The translations under genes were made by a program, and so were the position numbers. A DNA stretch of 33,489 nt from Avisuccinivibrio_A sp964651505 (GTDB lineage Bacteria; Pseudomonadota; Gammaproteobacteria; Enterobacterales; Succinivibrionaceae), in assembly GCA_964651505.1 (NCBI GenBank), contig CAZYXT010000009.1, forward strand, positions 1 through 33,489. Direction: 5' to 3'. Below, piece by piece: positions 1-7,710 of this stretch (position 1 is the first letter of the stretch; each line of letters opens with the position of its first letter). The notes under the pieces were generated by a model. The model was given only the letters and a program-made list of their open reading frames with translations, made no database searches and was not told where the DNA came from.

Positions 1-246
1 AAATCAATAAAACATGAAGACAGCCATCTGTTTGTTATTCAGGGCTTTTTATGGGATTGGCAGGGTTTTCAGGCCGGTAAAATGAGAGATTTTGGATATT
101 CAGGTTATAAATAATAAACCTCCCGATTTCATGAAAAATCAAGAGGTGCCATAAAGAATAATTAATTTTGTCTTTTTGTCGCGTTGCCCTTATGGCACGC
201 AGCATCAAGGGCGACAAATGGCGCTCTTTAAGGCTGAAGCTTAATA
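1..246. other. Left-edge intergenic region, no gene recognised
   Basis: This is the sequence downstream of aroA up to the window edge. It is AT-richer than the genes. An open frame runs through it on the minus strand (about 71 codons), but it has no recognisable protein character and I do not call it. An imperfect inverted repeat lies at about 171-219 (TTGTCGC / GCGACAA with inner CCCTT / AAGGG). It is not followed by a clear T tract on the minus strand, so it is only a weak candidate for the aroA transcript end. Confidence 0.4.
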
Positions 247-1536
247 TCATAAGTCAGCCTTGGTGCACAGCTTGTCAAACACCTCAAAGTACCCGGGGAA
301 GGTCTTCTTGGTGCACTTAGGATCTTCAATCAGCACCGGCCTGTCAAATGCAACCAAGGACAGACACATGGCCATGCGGTGATCATCGTAGGTGGCAAAC
401 TGCGGGATCTCGCGGTTGCGCACCGAGCCGTCAACCATAAGATAGTCAGGCCCCTCTTCAACCTTTACGCCCACTTTGCGCATTTCCCTTGCCAAAGCTG
501 CGATGCGATCGGTCTCCTTGACCCTCCAGCTGCCCACATTGCGCACCGCAACGGGACCGTCGGCGTACAGGCACAGGGGGATTAAGGTCATGGCCGCATC
601 GGGCATGTCATTCATGTCAATGTCGATGCCGTGCAGTTTGCTTTTGTGCACCAAAATCTCATCTTCATTGACCCTGATGTCTGCCCCCATCTTTTGCAGA
701 ACCCTTGCAAACTTAAGATCGCCTTGCACGCTTTTGCTTCCGATCCCGCGGATGGCAATGCTGCCTGCAATGGCGCCCATGGCCATAAAGTATGAGGCAG
801 AGGACGCATCCCCTTCAATTAAAGCCTCAGGAGGATTGCAATAACCCGTGCCTGCAACTTCAAAGAGGCGGTAGCTATCCCTTTTGACCGCTGCTCCAAA
901 CTGCTCCATCAAAGAGATGGTCAGATCAACATAGGGCTTTGAGATCAAAGTGCCCGCAACTTCAAGCTTGAGACCGCCTTTTAAACAAGGCCCGGTCATC
1001 AAAAGAGCGCTGATAAACTGCGATGAGGCAGAGCCGTCAATGACCGTCTGTGCGCTCTCAACCCTCGTGCCCTCTATCTTAAGCGGGGGGAAGCCCTCGT
1101 CTTTAAGATACTGAATATTGCAGCCCATGGTCCTCAAAGCTTCGACCAAATGACCGATGGGCCTTTGCATCATGCGCTTAACTCCGGTCAGGGTAAAGGA
1201 GCCCGAGGAGAGCGCCAAGGCTGCGCACAAAGGGCGCATGGCGGTGCCCGCGTTGCCAAGATCCAAGGTCAAAGGCTTGCTGCACTCAAACAAAGAGCCC
1301 AAGCCTTCGATCAGCACATCGCCGCTGTCTTTGACCTCCAAGCTTACTCCCAAGTCCTGCAAAGCCTCGAGCATGCGCGCCGTGTCATCAGATTTGAGCA
1401 CGTTGCGCACCAGGCACCGGCCCCTGCCCAGCGAGGAAAGAAGCAAAGCGCGGTTGGACAGAGACTTGGAAGGAGGCAGCATGACCTCTGCCCCCTCTTT
1501 GAGCGCGGTTTTTAAACCAACCTTTAAAACTTCCAT
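247..1536 (-). CDS. aroA: 3-phosphoshikimate 1-carboxyvinyltransferase (EPSP synthase)
   Basis: This cytoplasmic enzyme of the shikimate pathway joins shikimate-3-phosphate and phosphoenolpyruvate to give EPSP, one step before chorismate. The 429-residue length fits the family (E. coli 427). Visible motifs are the substrate-binding LPPSKSLSNRA at residues 20-30 with the conserved Lys24, LGNAGTAMRPL at 93-103, the KETDRIAAL loop, and YDDHRMAM near the C terminus. The LGNAGTAMRP form is the one seen in class I enzymes. The ATG at 1534-1536 shares one base with the hisC stop (TAATG), so translation is probably coupled to hisC and the two genes form one unit. The product feeds chorismate to the divergently placed trpE/trpG. 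Identification is secure. Confidence 0.97.
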   Translation of the reverse strand: MEVLKVGLKTALKEGAEVMLPPSKSLSNRALLLSSLGRGRCLVRNVLKSDDTARMLEALQDLGVSLEVKDSGDVLIEGLGSLFECSKPLTLDLGNAGTAMRPLCAALALSSGSFTLTGVKRMMQRPIGHLVEALRTMGCNIQYLKDEGFPPLKIEGTRVESAQTVIDGSASSQFISALLMTGPCLKGGLKLEVAGTLISKPYVDLTISLMEQFGAAVKRDSYRLFEVAGTGYCNPPEALIEGDASSASYFMAMGAIAGSIAIRGIGSKSVQGDLKFARVLQKMGADIRVNEDEILVHKSKLHGIDIDMNDMPDAAMTLIPLCLYADGPVAVRNVGSWRVKETDRIAALAREMRKVGVKVEEGPDYLMVDGSVRNREIPQFATYDDHRMAMCLSLVAFDRPVLIEDPKCTKKTFPGYFEVFDKLCTKADL

Positions 1537-2630
1537 TAACCGACCAGCTCCTCGAAGGCCCGGAAGAACTTGTCATTGTCTTCCTTGGTGCCGATGGAGA
1601 TGCGCAAATAGGTGTTAAGGTTATAGCCCTTAAGCGGACGGACAATAACGCCCTTTTTGAGGAGATTGGTAAAAAGCTCGCCTGCATCAAACCCAAGATC
1701 AACGCACACAAAGTTGGTCTTCGAGGGGATCATCTTATAGCCCTTGTCTGCAAAGAACTTTGCATAACGCTCGCGCTCGACGGCATTGCCCTTGATGACC
1801 TTGTTTAAGTGCTCGTCGTCATCCAAAGCGGCGATGGCGGCAGCCTGAGCCACGGCGTTGACATTGAAAGGAGCGCGAATGGTGTTCATCAAAGAGGCAA
1901 TCTGGGGGTTTGAGATCATGTAGCCGATGCGCAGGCCTGCCAAACCGTAGGCTTTGGAGAAGGTGCGGCAGACGATGAGGTTGGGACACTCTTCGATCCA
2001 GTCGGTGCTGCGAATAAAATCGTCGCCTTGGAATTCGTTGTAGGCCTCATCGAGCACCACCAGGATGTCCTCGCGGATCTTTTTGACAAACTCGTGCAGC
2101 TCCTGCTCGCCGACGGCCGTGCCGGTGGGGTTGCCGGGGTTTGTGAGCACAATCATGCGGGTCTTGTCGTCAACGGCATCTAAAACAGCCTCAAGATCAA
2201 GATTCCAATCTTTAAGCTCCACGGTCTTGACCGCAGCCTCGGCCAATGTCGCCTCCATGTTGTAGACCACAAATGAATAGCGCGGCACAATCACGTTGAC
2301 CTTATCGTCGACAAAGGCCTGGAAAATCAGGTTGATAAGCTCGTTGGAGCCGTCGCCCAGGGTAATGGTGTCCTCTTTGAAGCCGAACTTTTCATGAAGC
2401 TTCTTTTTCAAATAAAAGCCGTTGGAATCGGGGTAATAGTGGCACTCTGACAAGGCTTTAAGACAAGCTTCATTGACCTTGGGGCTCGGGCCGTAGGGAT
2501 TTTCGTTAGAAGCAAGCTTTACCACATACTCAAGGCCGTACTCTCTTTTAACCTCGTCTATGGGTTTGCCGGCCTGATAAGGACGTAACGAAGCCAACCC
2601 GCCGCAGCAAAGCTTTGCATAATCAATCAT
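1536..2630 (-). CDS. hisC: Histidinol-phosphate / aromatic aminotransferase, HisC family
   Basis: This is a PLP-dependent class I/II aminotransferase of 364 residues, close to family length. Visible motifs are SNENPYGPS near residue 41, NPGNPTG at 164-170, the cofactor-contacting DEAYNEF at 194-200, and TFSKAYGLAGLRIGY, which contains the Schiff-base Lys226. The family transaminates histidinol phosphate, and many HisC paralogues also act on prephenate, phenylpyruvate or 4-hydroxyphenylpyruvate. Here it is coupled to aroA and lies next to trp genes, not in a his operon. An aromatic aminotransferase role is therefore at least as likely as histidine synthesis; that is inference from context. The ATG at 2628-2630 is preceded on the minus strand by GGGAG about 6 bases away. 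Confidence 0.9.
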   Translation of the reverse strand: MIDYAKLCCGGLASLRPYQAGKPIDEVKREYGLEYVVKLASNENPYGPSPKVNEACLKALSECHYYPDSNGFYLKKKLHEKFGFKEDTITLGDGSNELINLIFQAFVDDKVNVIVPRYSFVVYNMEATLAEAAVKTVELKDWNLDLEAVLDAVDDKTRMIVLTNPGNPTGTAVGEQELHEFVKKIREDILVVLDEAYNEFQGDDFIRSTDWIEECPNLIVCRTFSKAYGLAGLRIGYMISNPQIASLMNTIRAPFNVNAVAQAAAIAALDDDEHLNKVIKGNAVERERYAKFFADKGYKMIPSKTNFVCVDLGFDAGELFTNLLKKGVIVRPLKGYNLNTYLRISIGTKEDNDKFFRAFEELVG

Positions 2631-2746
2631 ATTTGCTCCCTATTTTTTGCAGTTAAACCGTGCAGCCTATGCTGCCTGCCCCACATGATAACGCAGATAT
2701 GACGGCTTGGGCCCGTCTGTGCCGACAGTTTCGGCTTGAGGAAATT

Positions 2747-2786
2747 TTATGCACCAAATTATGGCAATAACCGTCAATTTATGCAC
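2747..2786. repeat. Direct repeat TTTATGCAC x2 in the hisC/trpE divergent spacer
   Basis: TTTATGCAC occurs at about 2746-2754 and again at 2778-2786, about 31 bases apart, inside the 265-base spacer between hisC (minus) and the trp leader (plus). The spacing is close to three helical turns. This would suit a dimeric or paired DNA-binding protein, but no known operator consensus is matched with confidence. Confidence 0.3.
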
Positions 2787-2852
2787 ATTTTAGGTGCTTT
2801 GGGCTTTTTATCCGCAATTTTGCAAAAAGGCCCTTTTTCCTCTTCAAACTTG

Positions 2853-2861
2853 TGCTAGCAT
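2853..2861 (+). promoter_or_regulatory. Putative extended -10 promoter of the trpE unit
   Basis: TGCTAGCAT fits an extended -10 (TGn plus TAGCAT) and no good -35 is visible. Transcription would begin near 2868, about 28 bases before the leader-peptide ATG. That matches the roughly 26-base leader 5' end deduced for the second trp unit. I found no two-fold CTAGT-type TrpR operator here. Confidence 0.4.
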
Positions 2862-2895
2862 ATGGGTCAGTCAAAGACATTTTTAGGAATGGTAT

Positions 2896-2943
2896 ATGAA
2901 CAATCGATCGGCATCTTTAGTTTGGCGCTGGTGCCTCCCTTAA
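2896..2943 (+). CDS. trpL: trp operon leader peptide 1 (15 aa, Trp-Arg-Trp)
   Basis: This short ORF reads MNNRSASLVWRWCLP and stops with TAA at 2941-2943. Its two Trp codons (2923-2925 and 2929-2931) lie just before the stop and overlap the beginning of a set of mutually exclusive RNA hairpins. It is preceded by AGGA about 8 bases before the ATG. This is the classical design of a tryptophan attenuator leader: ribosome stalling at the Trp codons, when charged tRNA-Trp is scarce, frees segment 2 to pair with segment 3. It precedes trpE and is read in the same direction. The gene is too short for normal ORF calling. Confidence 0.9.
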   Translation: MNNRSASLVWRWCLP

Positions 2944-2994
2944 GGGCGGGCCTGAGCGTTGTTGCCGATTAAAGCCCGCTGATGCGGGTTTTTT
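2933..2994 (+). terminator. Transcription attenuator upstream of trpE
   Basis: Three alternative structures are visible. Segments 1:2 pair GCCTCCC (2933-2939) with GGGCGGGC (2944-2951), leaving one bulged base and a TTAA loop. Segments 2:3 (antiterminator) pair GCGGGC (2946-2951) perfectly with GCCCGC (2974-2979). Segments 3:4 (terminator) pair CCCGC (2975-2979) with GCGGG (2984-2988), extended by an A/T flank, followed by T6 at 2989-2994. Segment 2 starts directly after the leader stop codon. The arrangement implies tryptophan-dependent termination before trpE. Confidence 0.88.
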
Positions 2995-3028
2995 CATGTT
3001 TGACTCCTGCATCAGCTTTGGAGATGTT

Positions 3029-4558
3029 ATGCAAGAGTTAAATTTCCCCCTTGATTACCTTGACGATCCCCATGCTCTGTACGAGAGCCTCAAGCCGGGC
3101 CCCAACACTATTTTGCTGGAGTCGGCCGATCCGCTCTCCAAGCAAAACCGCATGTGCCTTGTGGGCATCCATCCTGCGTTAAAGGTCACCGTCAAAGATC
3201 GCACCGCCTTCTTAAAGCCCTTAAACGGCAACGGCAAGGCTTTGTGCAATCTGGTGCTGCCCGATTTTAAACAGGCAGTCTATGACGAGAAGACCAAAAC
3301 CTACGGCATTTATTTTGAGCGCCCGCCCGTAAACCTCGATGAAGATCAAAGATTAAAGCATCCCCACCCCATCGATGTGCTCATCAAGCTGCAAAGCCTC
3401 ATCAGGCCATTATCGAAGATCTTTATCTCGGGGGCCATCGCCTTTGACTTCATCAATACCTTTGAAACGGTGCCCTCGTATCAAAATATAAAAAAGAGCG
3501 GGGATGAAACCGATCTTTGCATCATCTTCTTTGACATGGCCCTGATAGTCGATCATGAAAAGAGCGTCTCCACTCTCAATGTCTGCGACTTCAGCCAAAG
3601 AAACGAATTTTTGGGCGATCTGGCCCTCAAGGCCCAAGAGCTCATGGAGTCCATCAAAGACTTTGCGGCCCCCGCGCGTGATCTCAAACTCAAAGAGCCT
3701 GATTACTCTGATGTGCAAAAGAGCCACTCTGACGAAGAGTTTTCGCAAATCGTGCGCTCGCTTATCGAGCATATCCGCCAAGGCGATGCCTTTCAGGTGG
3801 TGCCTGCGCGCACCTTCAAGGTCAAGTGCACCAAGCCGCAGGATGCCTATGCCCTCTTGAAAAAGGCCAACCCCTCCCCTTACATGTTCTATTTGGACAC
3901 CGACGAATTCACCTTGTTCGGCACTTCCCCCGAGTTTGCCCTGCGCTACGAGAAATCCTTAAACGAGATCTATATCAGCCCCATTGCAGGCACCCGCCCG
4001 CGCGCTCTGAAAAGCGACGGCAGTTTGGACAAGATCATCGACTCGCGCATCGAGCTTGAGCTTAGGACCAATCAAAAAGAGCTGGCCGAGCACATCATGC
4101 TGGTGGATCTGGCGCGCAACGATCTGTCGCGCATTGCAATAAGCGGCACCACCGAGGTCAGCCGCCTTTTGTATGTGGCCAAGTATCAGCATGTCATGCA
4201 TCTTGTGACCGACGTCAAGGCCAAGCTGCGCGAAGATCTCGATGCGTTGCACGCCTATTTATCGGTGATGAACATGGGCACCTTGTCAGGAGCCCCCAAG
4301 ATCATGGCCCATGATCTGATTTACCGCTATGAAGGCAAACGCCGCAACTTCTACGGCGGCACCGTGGTCAGACTGAGCGCCGACGGCTCGTTTGACTCGT
4401 GCATCGTTATCCGCTCGGCCCTGGTTGAAAACGGCTATGCCAACGTAACCGCAGGCTGCGGCATCACCTTAAATTCCAATCCTGCCGACGAGTGCAATGA
4501 AACCTTCTTCAAAGCCAAGGCTGCACTTTCTGCTCTGCTCAAGGTTAAGGAGGACTAG
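3029..4558 (+). CDS. trpE: Anthranilate synthase component I
   Basis: TrpE converts chorismate to anthranilate using ammonia delivered by TrpG; this is the first committed step of tryptophan synthesis in the cytoplasm. The LLESAD motif near the N terminus is the conserved tryptophan feedback site. The catalytic half shows SPIAGTRPR, DSRIELELRTNQKELAEH, MLVDLARNDLSRIA, YQHVMHLV, MNMGTLSGAPK, YGGTVV and CIVIRSALVENG. I start it at 3029 (MQELNFPLDYL, 509 aa) because GGAG at 3020-3023 sits 5 bases upstream. The earlier in-frame ATG at 2996 follows the attenuator T tract directly, has no ribosome site and would add 11 residues. trpG begins 2 bases after its stop, so the two subunits are co-translated. 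Confidence 0.96.
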   Translation: MQELNFPLDYLDDPHALYESLKPGPNTILLESADPLSKQNRMCLVGIHPALKVTVKDRTAFLKPLNGNGKALCNLVLPDFKQAVYDEKTKTYGIYFERPPVNLDEDQRLKHPHPIDVLIKLQSLIRPLSKIFISGAIAFDFINTFETVPSYQNIKKSGDETDLCIIFFDMALIVDHEKSVSTLNVCDFSQRNEFLGDLALKAQELMESIKDFAAPARDLKLKEPDYSDVQKSHSDEEFSQIVRSLIEHIRQGDAFQVVPARTFKVKCTKPQDAYALLKKANPSPYMFYLDTDEFTLFGTSPEFALRYEKSLNEIYISPIAGTRPRALKSDGSLDKIIDSRIELELRTNQKELAEHIMLVDLARNDLSRIAISGTTEVSRLLYVAKYQHVMHLVTDVKAKLREDLDALHAYLSVMNMGTLSGAPKIMAHDLIYRYEGKRRNFYGGTVVRLSADGSFDSCIVIRSALVENGYANVTAGCGITLNSNPADECNETFFKAKAALSALLKVKED

Positions 4559-4560
4559 TC

Positions 4561-5160
4561 ATGAGCGTTAAGATCATCTTTTTGGATAACTTCGATTCGT
4601 TTGTCTACAACTTGATAGACAACATCAAGCTCTTGGGCTTTGAGACCATCATCTACCGCAATGACGTAAGCGTCGGGACCATTGCCGCCACTGCCCGGGC
4701 CATCGAAGATGAAGGCTCCCATCCTTTGATCTTTCTCTCCCCCGGGCCCTCCCACCCCAAGGATGCCAACAATCTGCTGCCCATCATCGAAGATAATCTG
4801 ACCAAGATCCCCATGCTCGGCGTCTGCCTTGGGCATCAGGCTTTGGCCCTGGCCTTGGGCGGCAGCGTCAGCTTGTGCCCTGAGATCTTGCATGGGCAAA
4901 GCTCGCTTCTGACCCACGAGGGCAAGGCCTGCTTTAAAAACCTGCCCAATCCTTTGACCGTGGGGCGCTACCACTCCTTATATGTGGACAGACTGCCGCA
5001 AACTTGCGAGGACCTAGCCCGCGTCAACGACATCAACATGGCCATGTACAGTCAAAGCGACAAGATCTTAAGCCTGCAGTTTCACCCCGAGTCCATTCTC
5101 ACCTCCTTTGGGCCCGTGATCTTGCAGCAGGCCATCGAATGTCTGACAGGAGAGCTTTAA
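4561..5160 (+). CDS. trpG: Anthranilate synthase component II, glutamine amidotransferase
   Basis: TrpG hydrolyses glutamine and channels ammonia to TrpE. It is a class I amidotransferase of 199 residues with LGVCLGHQ containing the nucleophile Cys89, and FHPESILTS containing His175 and Glu177 of the triad. DNFDSFVYNL at the N terminus is typical of TrpG/PabA. It is a stand-alone protein, not fused to TrpD as in E. coli. AAGGAGG ends about 7 bases before the ATG, and trpE ends two bases upstream. The next trp gene, trpD, lies more than 5 kb away beyond the island. A PabA double role in folate synthesis is possible and cannot be judged from the sequence. Confidence 0.95.
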   Translation: MSVKIIFLDNFDSFVYNLIDNIKLLGFETIIYRNDVSVGTIAATARAIEDEGSHPLIFLSPGPSHPKDANNLLPIIEDNLTKIPMLGVCLGHQALALALGGSVSLCPEILHGQSSLLTHEGKACFKNLPNPLTVGRYHSLYVDRLPQTCEDLARVNDINMAMYSQSDKILSLQFHPESILTSFGPVILQQAIECLTGEL

Positions 5161-5332
5161 GGCTGATTAAGCCCCGCAGCCTCAAATCTGCAAGGATGGG
5201 AGGCTGTGACGGATAAAACTTGTTTGAAAGCAATTAAAACTCCCCGTGCTCTTGGTGCAGGCTCTGAATAAACACCAAGGGCGCGGCACCGGATTGTCCT
5301 ATCGCACAAGGCGGCGCAACGGCTGCCAAGAC

Positions 5333-5631
5333 TTATTTGAAATTGCGCTCTTCCTCTTTGAGGATGTCCTCGATGCTGTCTTCTTTTGTGATCTTGCGCA
5401 AAACCCGGCAGGGGTTGCCCGCGGCTGCGACATGAGGCCGGATATCCGGGCTTACCCGGGCTTTTGGCCCCGATCACGGCGCCCTCGCCGATGGCGACCC
5501 CCTGCAAAATGGTGACGTCGCCGCCTATCTGCACATTATTGCCTATCGTGACGGGACCTGCTTTTTCAACGTTAACTTCCCGCAAAAATTTCACCTCAAT
5601 AGCCTGATGACAGAGCATCAGGATTGGAGCT
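5333..5631 (-). pseudogene. Truncated and frameshifted sugar O-acetyltransferase (Maa/LacA/NodL type)
   Basis: The minus strand encodes the C-terminal part of a left-handed beta-helix acetyltransferase. The first segment reads AGPVTIGNNVQIGGDVTI and then GVAIGEGAVIGAKS. Near 5455-5465 the frame shifts, and the next frame continues with VSPDIRPHVAAAGNPC and RVLRKITKED to a TAA at 5333-5335. The ending 'AAGNPCRVLRKIT' is the signature C terminus of maltose/galactoside acetyltransferases. The N-terminal half (acceptor domain and first helix coils) is absent. Homology begins directly at the TGA that ends the small ORF upstream, so that point is probably the insertion junction. The usual Trp in NNVWIGG is Gln here. 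Inverted repeats CAGCCTC/GAGGCTG (about 5177-5206) and CTTGGTG/CACCAAG (5251-5279) lie in the spacer towards trpG. The gene is non-functional as it stands. Confidence 0.75.
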
Positions 5632-5633
5632 GA

Positions 5634-5846
5634 TCATTTGTCTAGGATGGTCATTAACTCGTTGAAGGACTTGCGGCTCTTCTTTAGGGATTCCAAGATC
5701 TCTTTGCATTGAGCATTGTCGCGATCCTGCGTCAATTGAGTCAGCTCATTGCACAAAGCATCGAAGCGCTCTTTGTTTTTCTTGATTTTGTCTTTTGCCT
5801 TGTTGGTCTTGTTATCAATCGAGTCCGTAGTTTTGGATCTTGGCAT
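5634..5846 (-). CDS. Small lysine-rich coiled-coil protein, unknown function
   Basis: This is a 70-residue ORF beginning MPRSKTTDSIDNKTNKAKDK. I chose the ATG at 5846 because GAGGA lies about 8 bases upstream; an in-frame ATG five codons earlier lacks such a site. The protein is strongly charged, rich in Lys, Asn, Asp and Glu, and shows helical heptad-like spacing (ALCNELTQLTQDRDN, ILESLKKSRKSFNELMTIL). It has no signal peptide or membrane segment. It lies about 125 bases downstream of the AT-hook transposase on the same strand. Its stop codon abuts, in the same frame, the broken acetyltransferase. It may be a passenger of the mobile element or a relic. I do not recognise the family. Confidence 0.5.
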   Translation of the reverse strand: MPRSKTTDSIDNKTNKAKDKIKKNKERFDALCNELTQLTQDRDNAQCKEILESLKKSRKSFNELMTILDK

Positions 5847-5970
5847 CGTCGGTATCCTCATCGTTCATAAATTCAACTTTAAGTTCGTGCGGTTGCTTTG
5901 ATTAAAAAAAGTTACCAAGTTACTGTACTATCATCGCCAATCTTAGATCGGGATGGTTGCACTAAAGATC

Positions 5971-7710
5971 TTAAGCCGATCTTGTGTCGTCAGGCAAAGG
6001 ATTTTTTCTCGGTCTGCCCCGCGGTCTTTTGGGCGCATCAGGATCAGGTTTGGGATGTATGCGCGGGCGCCCGCGCGGTATTTTTTCTTTTTCGGCAGCA
6101 CAAGGGCTTTTGCGCGGACGGCCTCTTGGTCTTTTGGGAGCCTCAGGATCCGCGATTGGATGTATCCTGGGACGGCCGCGAGGTTTTTTGTTCTCAGGTT
6201 GTTTTGCCTCCTCCTTTGCAGAAGCACTGCCCGGCTCCTTTATCTTGGGGGCTGATGTGCACAGGCCAAGCTTTTCCATGTCATCCATGGAGCCTTTGAG
6301 GGGGTTTTGCTCCCAATATATGTCGCCTCGGACGGGAAGCTCGTCTTGCGGCGCGGCGGCGCTGCGCCTTACCCTTGCCAAATCAATCATGATGTCTCCG
6401 TAAGAGTCGCGATCGAGCAAACCGGCCTCTGTCATTTTGGCGCTGATGCGCGAGGTGATGATTGTGGCAATAAAGTTGATAAACTCAGAGCCTGACACGG
6501 CATAATCGCTTTGGACATTGGCGGCGGCAAGTTCTTCATCTCCTTTAAATTGGGCAAACATAAGCTCAAGGAGCCGTCTTTTCATATGGCACTTGTAGAC
6601 TTCATCGCAGCGAAGATCTAAATCTGACTCAAACACAATCAGGCCAAAACGCTCTTTTTTATAGCGGTAGTCCTTGGAGCTGAAGTTTTGATGCTTGCAG
6701 GAGCCTGACAGGAAAGTGCGGCTTTCCCGGGCGGCGCGGCGATCGTCTCTGAAAGAGTAAAGAAAGGTGCCGTCTTCCAATTGGAGCTTTTTGCACACAA
6801 CCTCGCCGTCAATGCCGTAAAGCTGCTCGTTAAAATCGAGCATATCGCAGTGCTCGATGCGCTTGTCATTGCGTCTGATGGGGGTCAGGTAGTGCAAGTC
6901 TTTGTTTTTGGCAAGCACTTCCTTGGCTGCCGATACCGGGAAGCCCTTGTAGGTCAGGACAATGCCCTTGGTGATTTTATTGTCGCGCAGGAAGGCGCTG
7001 CAGAATGCGGCATCGATGCTGTTGCCCTGAAAAACTTCGGCGCAAACAGGCTCGAGCAGCTCTGCGTCAAAGGCGTAAAGTATCGATATTTCCTTAACGC
7101 CCTTGACTCTTGCTTTGCGCGAAAAGGCGCTATAGTTGTTTACCCTGCTGTTGTCTTGCTTGAGCGTGCCATCGATGGCGATATGATGTTCTTTGCATGC
7201 TCTGCTAAGTCTGAGGCGATTGAATTGCTCGCGTTTATCTTTGTTCATGCCAAGTCTTATCTGCAAATCGGACACTTTGTTTTTGCTAAGGCGAGCTTGA
7301 GGGTACCAGACGGACAGATATGAGCACTCAAACTCCGAGGAATACCTTTTTGCCTTAATGTGAGGATGCAACACTCTGAGCATGGCCATGATCAAGATGT
7401 CTGTGGCGTCGTCGGGGCCGAAGATTTTAAAGAGATCGGCCTTGATGTCGTCTGCAACAGAGTTAACCAAGGCAGCCGAGCCAAAGGAGAGAAACTGAGG
7501 CTCTCTTTTGAGAGGCTTTATAAGAGGCACATAACTCCCGTCGATTATGTGTCCTATCACCCGTCCGTTGCGCGGGGCTGACTTGCCGTCCTTTTTTATG
7601 ATCCCATTGCGCTCGCGCACGCAATAGCGGTGCGGACCGTCGCCTCCATTGTCGCAAACCACTGTATTGACAGGGCGGGGCACCTTTCTGATATGCTCGG
7701 GAACAGGCAT
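5971..7710 (-). CDS. IS4-superfamily DDE transposase with AT-hook tail
   Basis: This is a 579-residue transposase read from the ATG at 7710, with GAGGA 7 bases upstream; a longer version from a TTG is poorly supported. The DDE core shows the first Asp in IAIDGTLKQDNS (Asp180) and the third acidic residue in an R(3)E(6)K signature at Arg378-Glu382-Lys389 (RRLLELMFAQFK). Where the second catalytic Asp is expected ('DKGF' or 'DRGF'), the protein reads VLTYKGF, with Tyr254; GAC to TAC would be a single-base change. After about residue 470 comes a low-complexity tail, and the last 72 residues contain four PRGRPR AT-hook cores. They are arranged as two similar units of PRGRPRIHP, then DPxAPK, then RPRGRPRK. 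AT-hooks bind the minor groove of AT-rich DNA. No convincing terminal inverted repeats were found. It may be a decayed copy. Confidence 0.85.
   Translation of the reverse strand: MPVPEHIRKVPRPVNTVVCDNGGDGPHRYCVRERNGIIKKDGKSAPRNGRVIGHIIDGSYVPLIKPLKREPQFLSFGSAALVNSVADDIKADLFKIFGPDDATDILIMAMLRVLHPHIKAKRYSSEFECSYLSVWYPQARLSKNKVSDLQIRLGMNKDKREQFNRLRLSRACKEHHIAIDGTLKQDNSRVNNYSAFSRKARVKGVKEISILYAFDAELLEPVCAEVFQGNSIDAAFCSAFLRDNKITKGIVLTYKGFPVSAAKEVLAKNKDLHYLTPIRRNDKRIEHCDMLDFNEQLYGIDGEVVCKKLQLEDGTFLYSFRDDRRAARESRTFLSGSCKHQNFSSKDYRYKKERFGLIVFESDLDLRCDEVYKCHMKRRLLELMFAQFKGDEELAAANVQSDYAVSGSEFINFIATIITSRISAKMTEAGLLDRDSYGDIMIDLARVRRSAAAPQDELPVRGDIYWEQNPLKGSMDDMEKLGLCTSAPKIKEPGSASAKEEAKQPENKKPRGRPRIHPIADPEAPKRPRGRPRKSPCAAEKEKIPRGRPRIHPKPDPDAPKRPRGRPRKNPLPDDTRSA

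Noticed and set aside
35..250. Minus-strand ORF of 71 codons at the left edge
   Set aside because: It overlaps the aroA end by a few bases, has no good ribosome site and no recognisable protein character.
2830..2895. TrpR operator at the trpE promoter
   Set aside because: Only a single GCTAGC-like core is present (2854-2859). No two-fold CTAGT pair as in known TrpR operators was found here or before trpD.
6781..7323. Plus-strand ORF of 180 codons inside the AT-hook transposase
   Set aside because: Antisense to the transposase core; no independent support.
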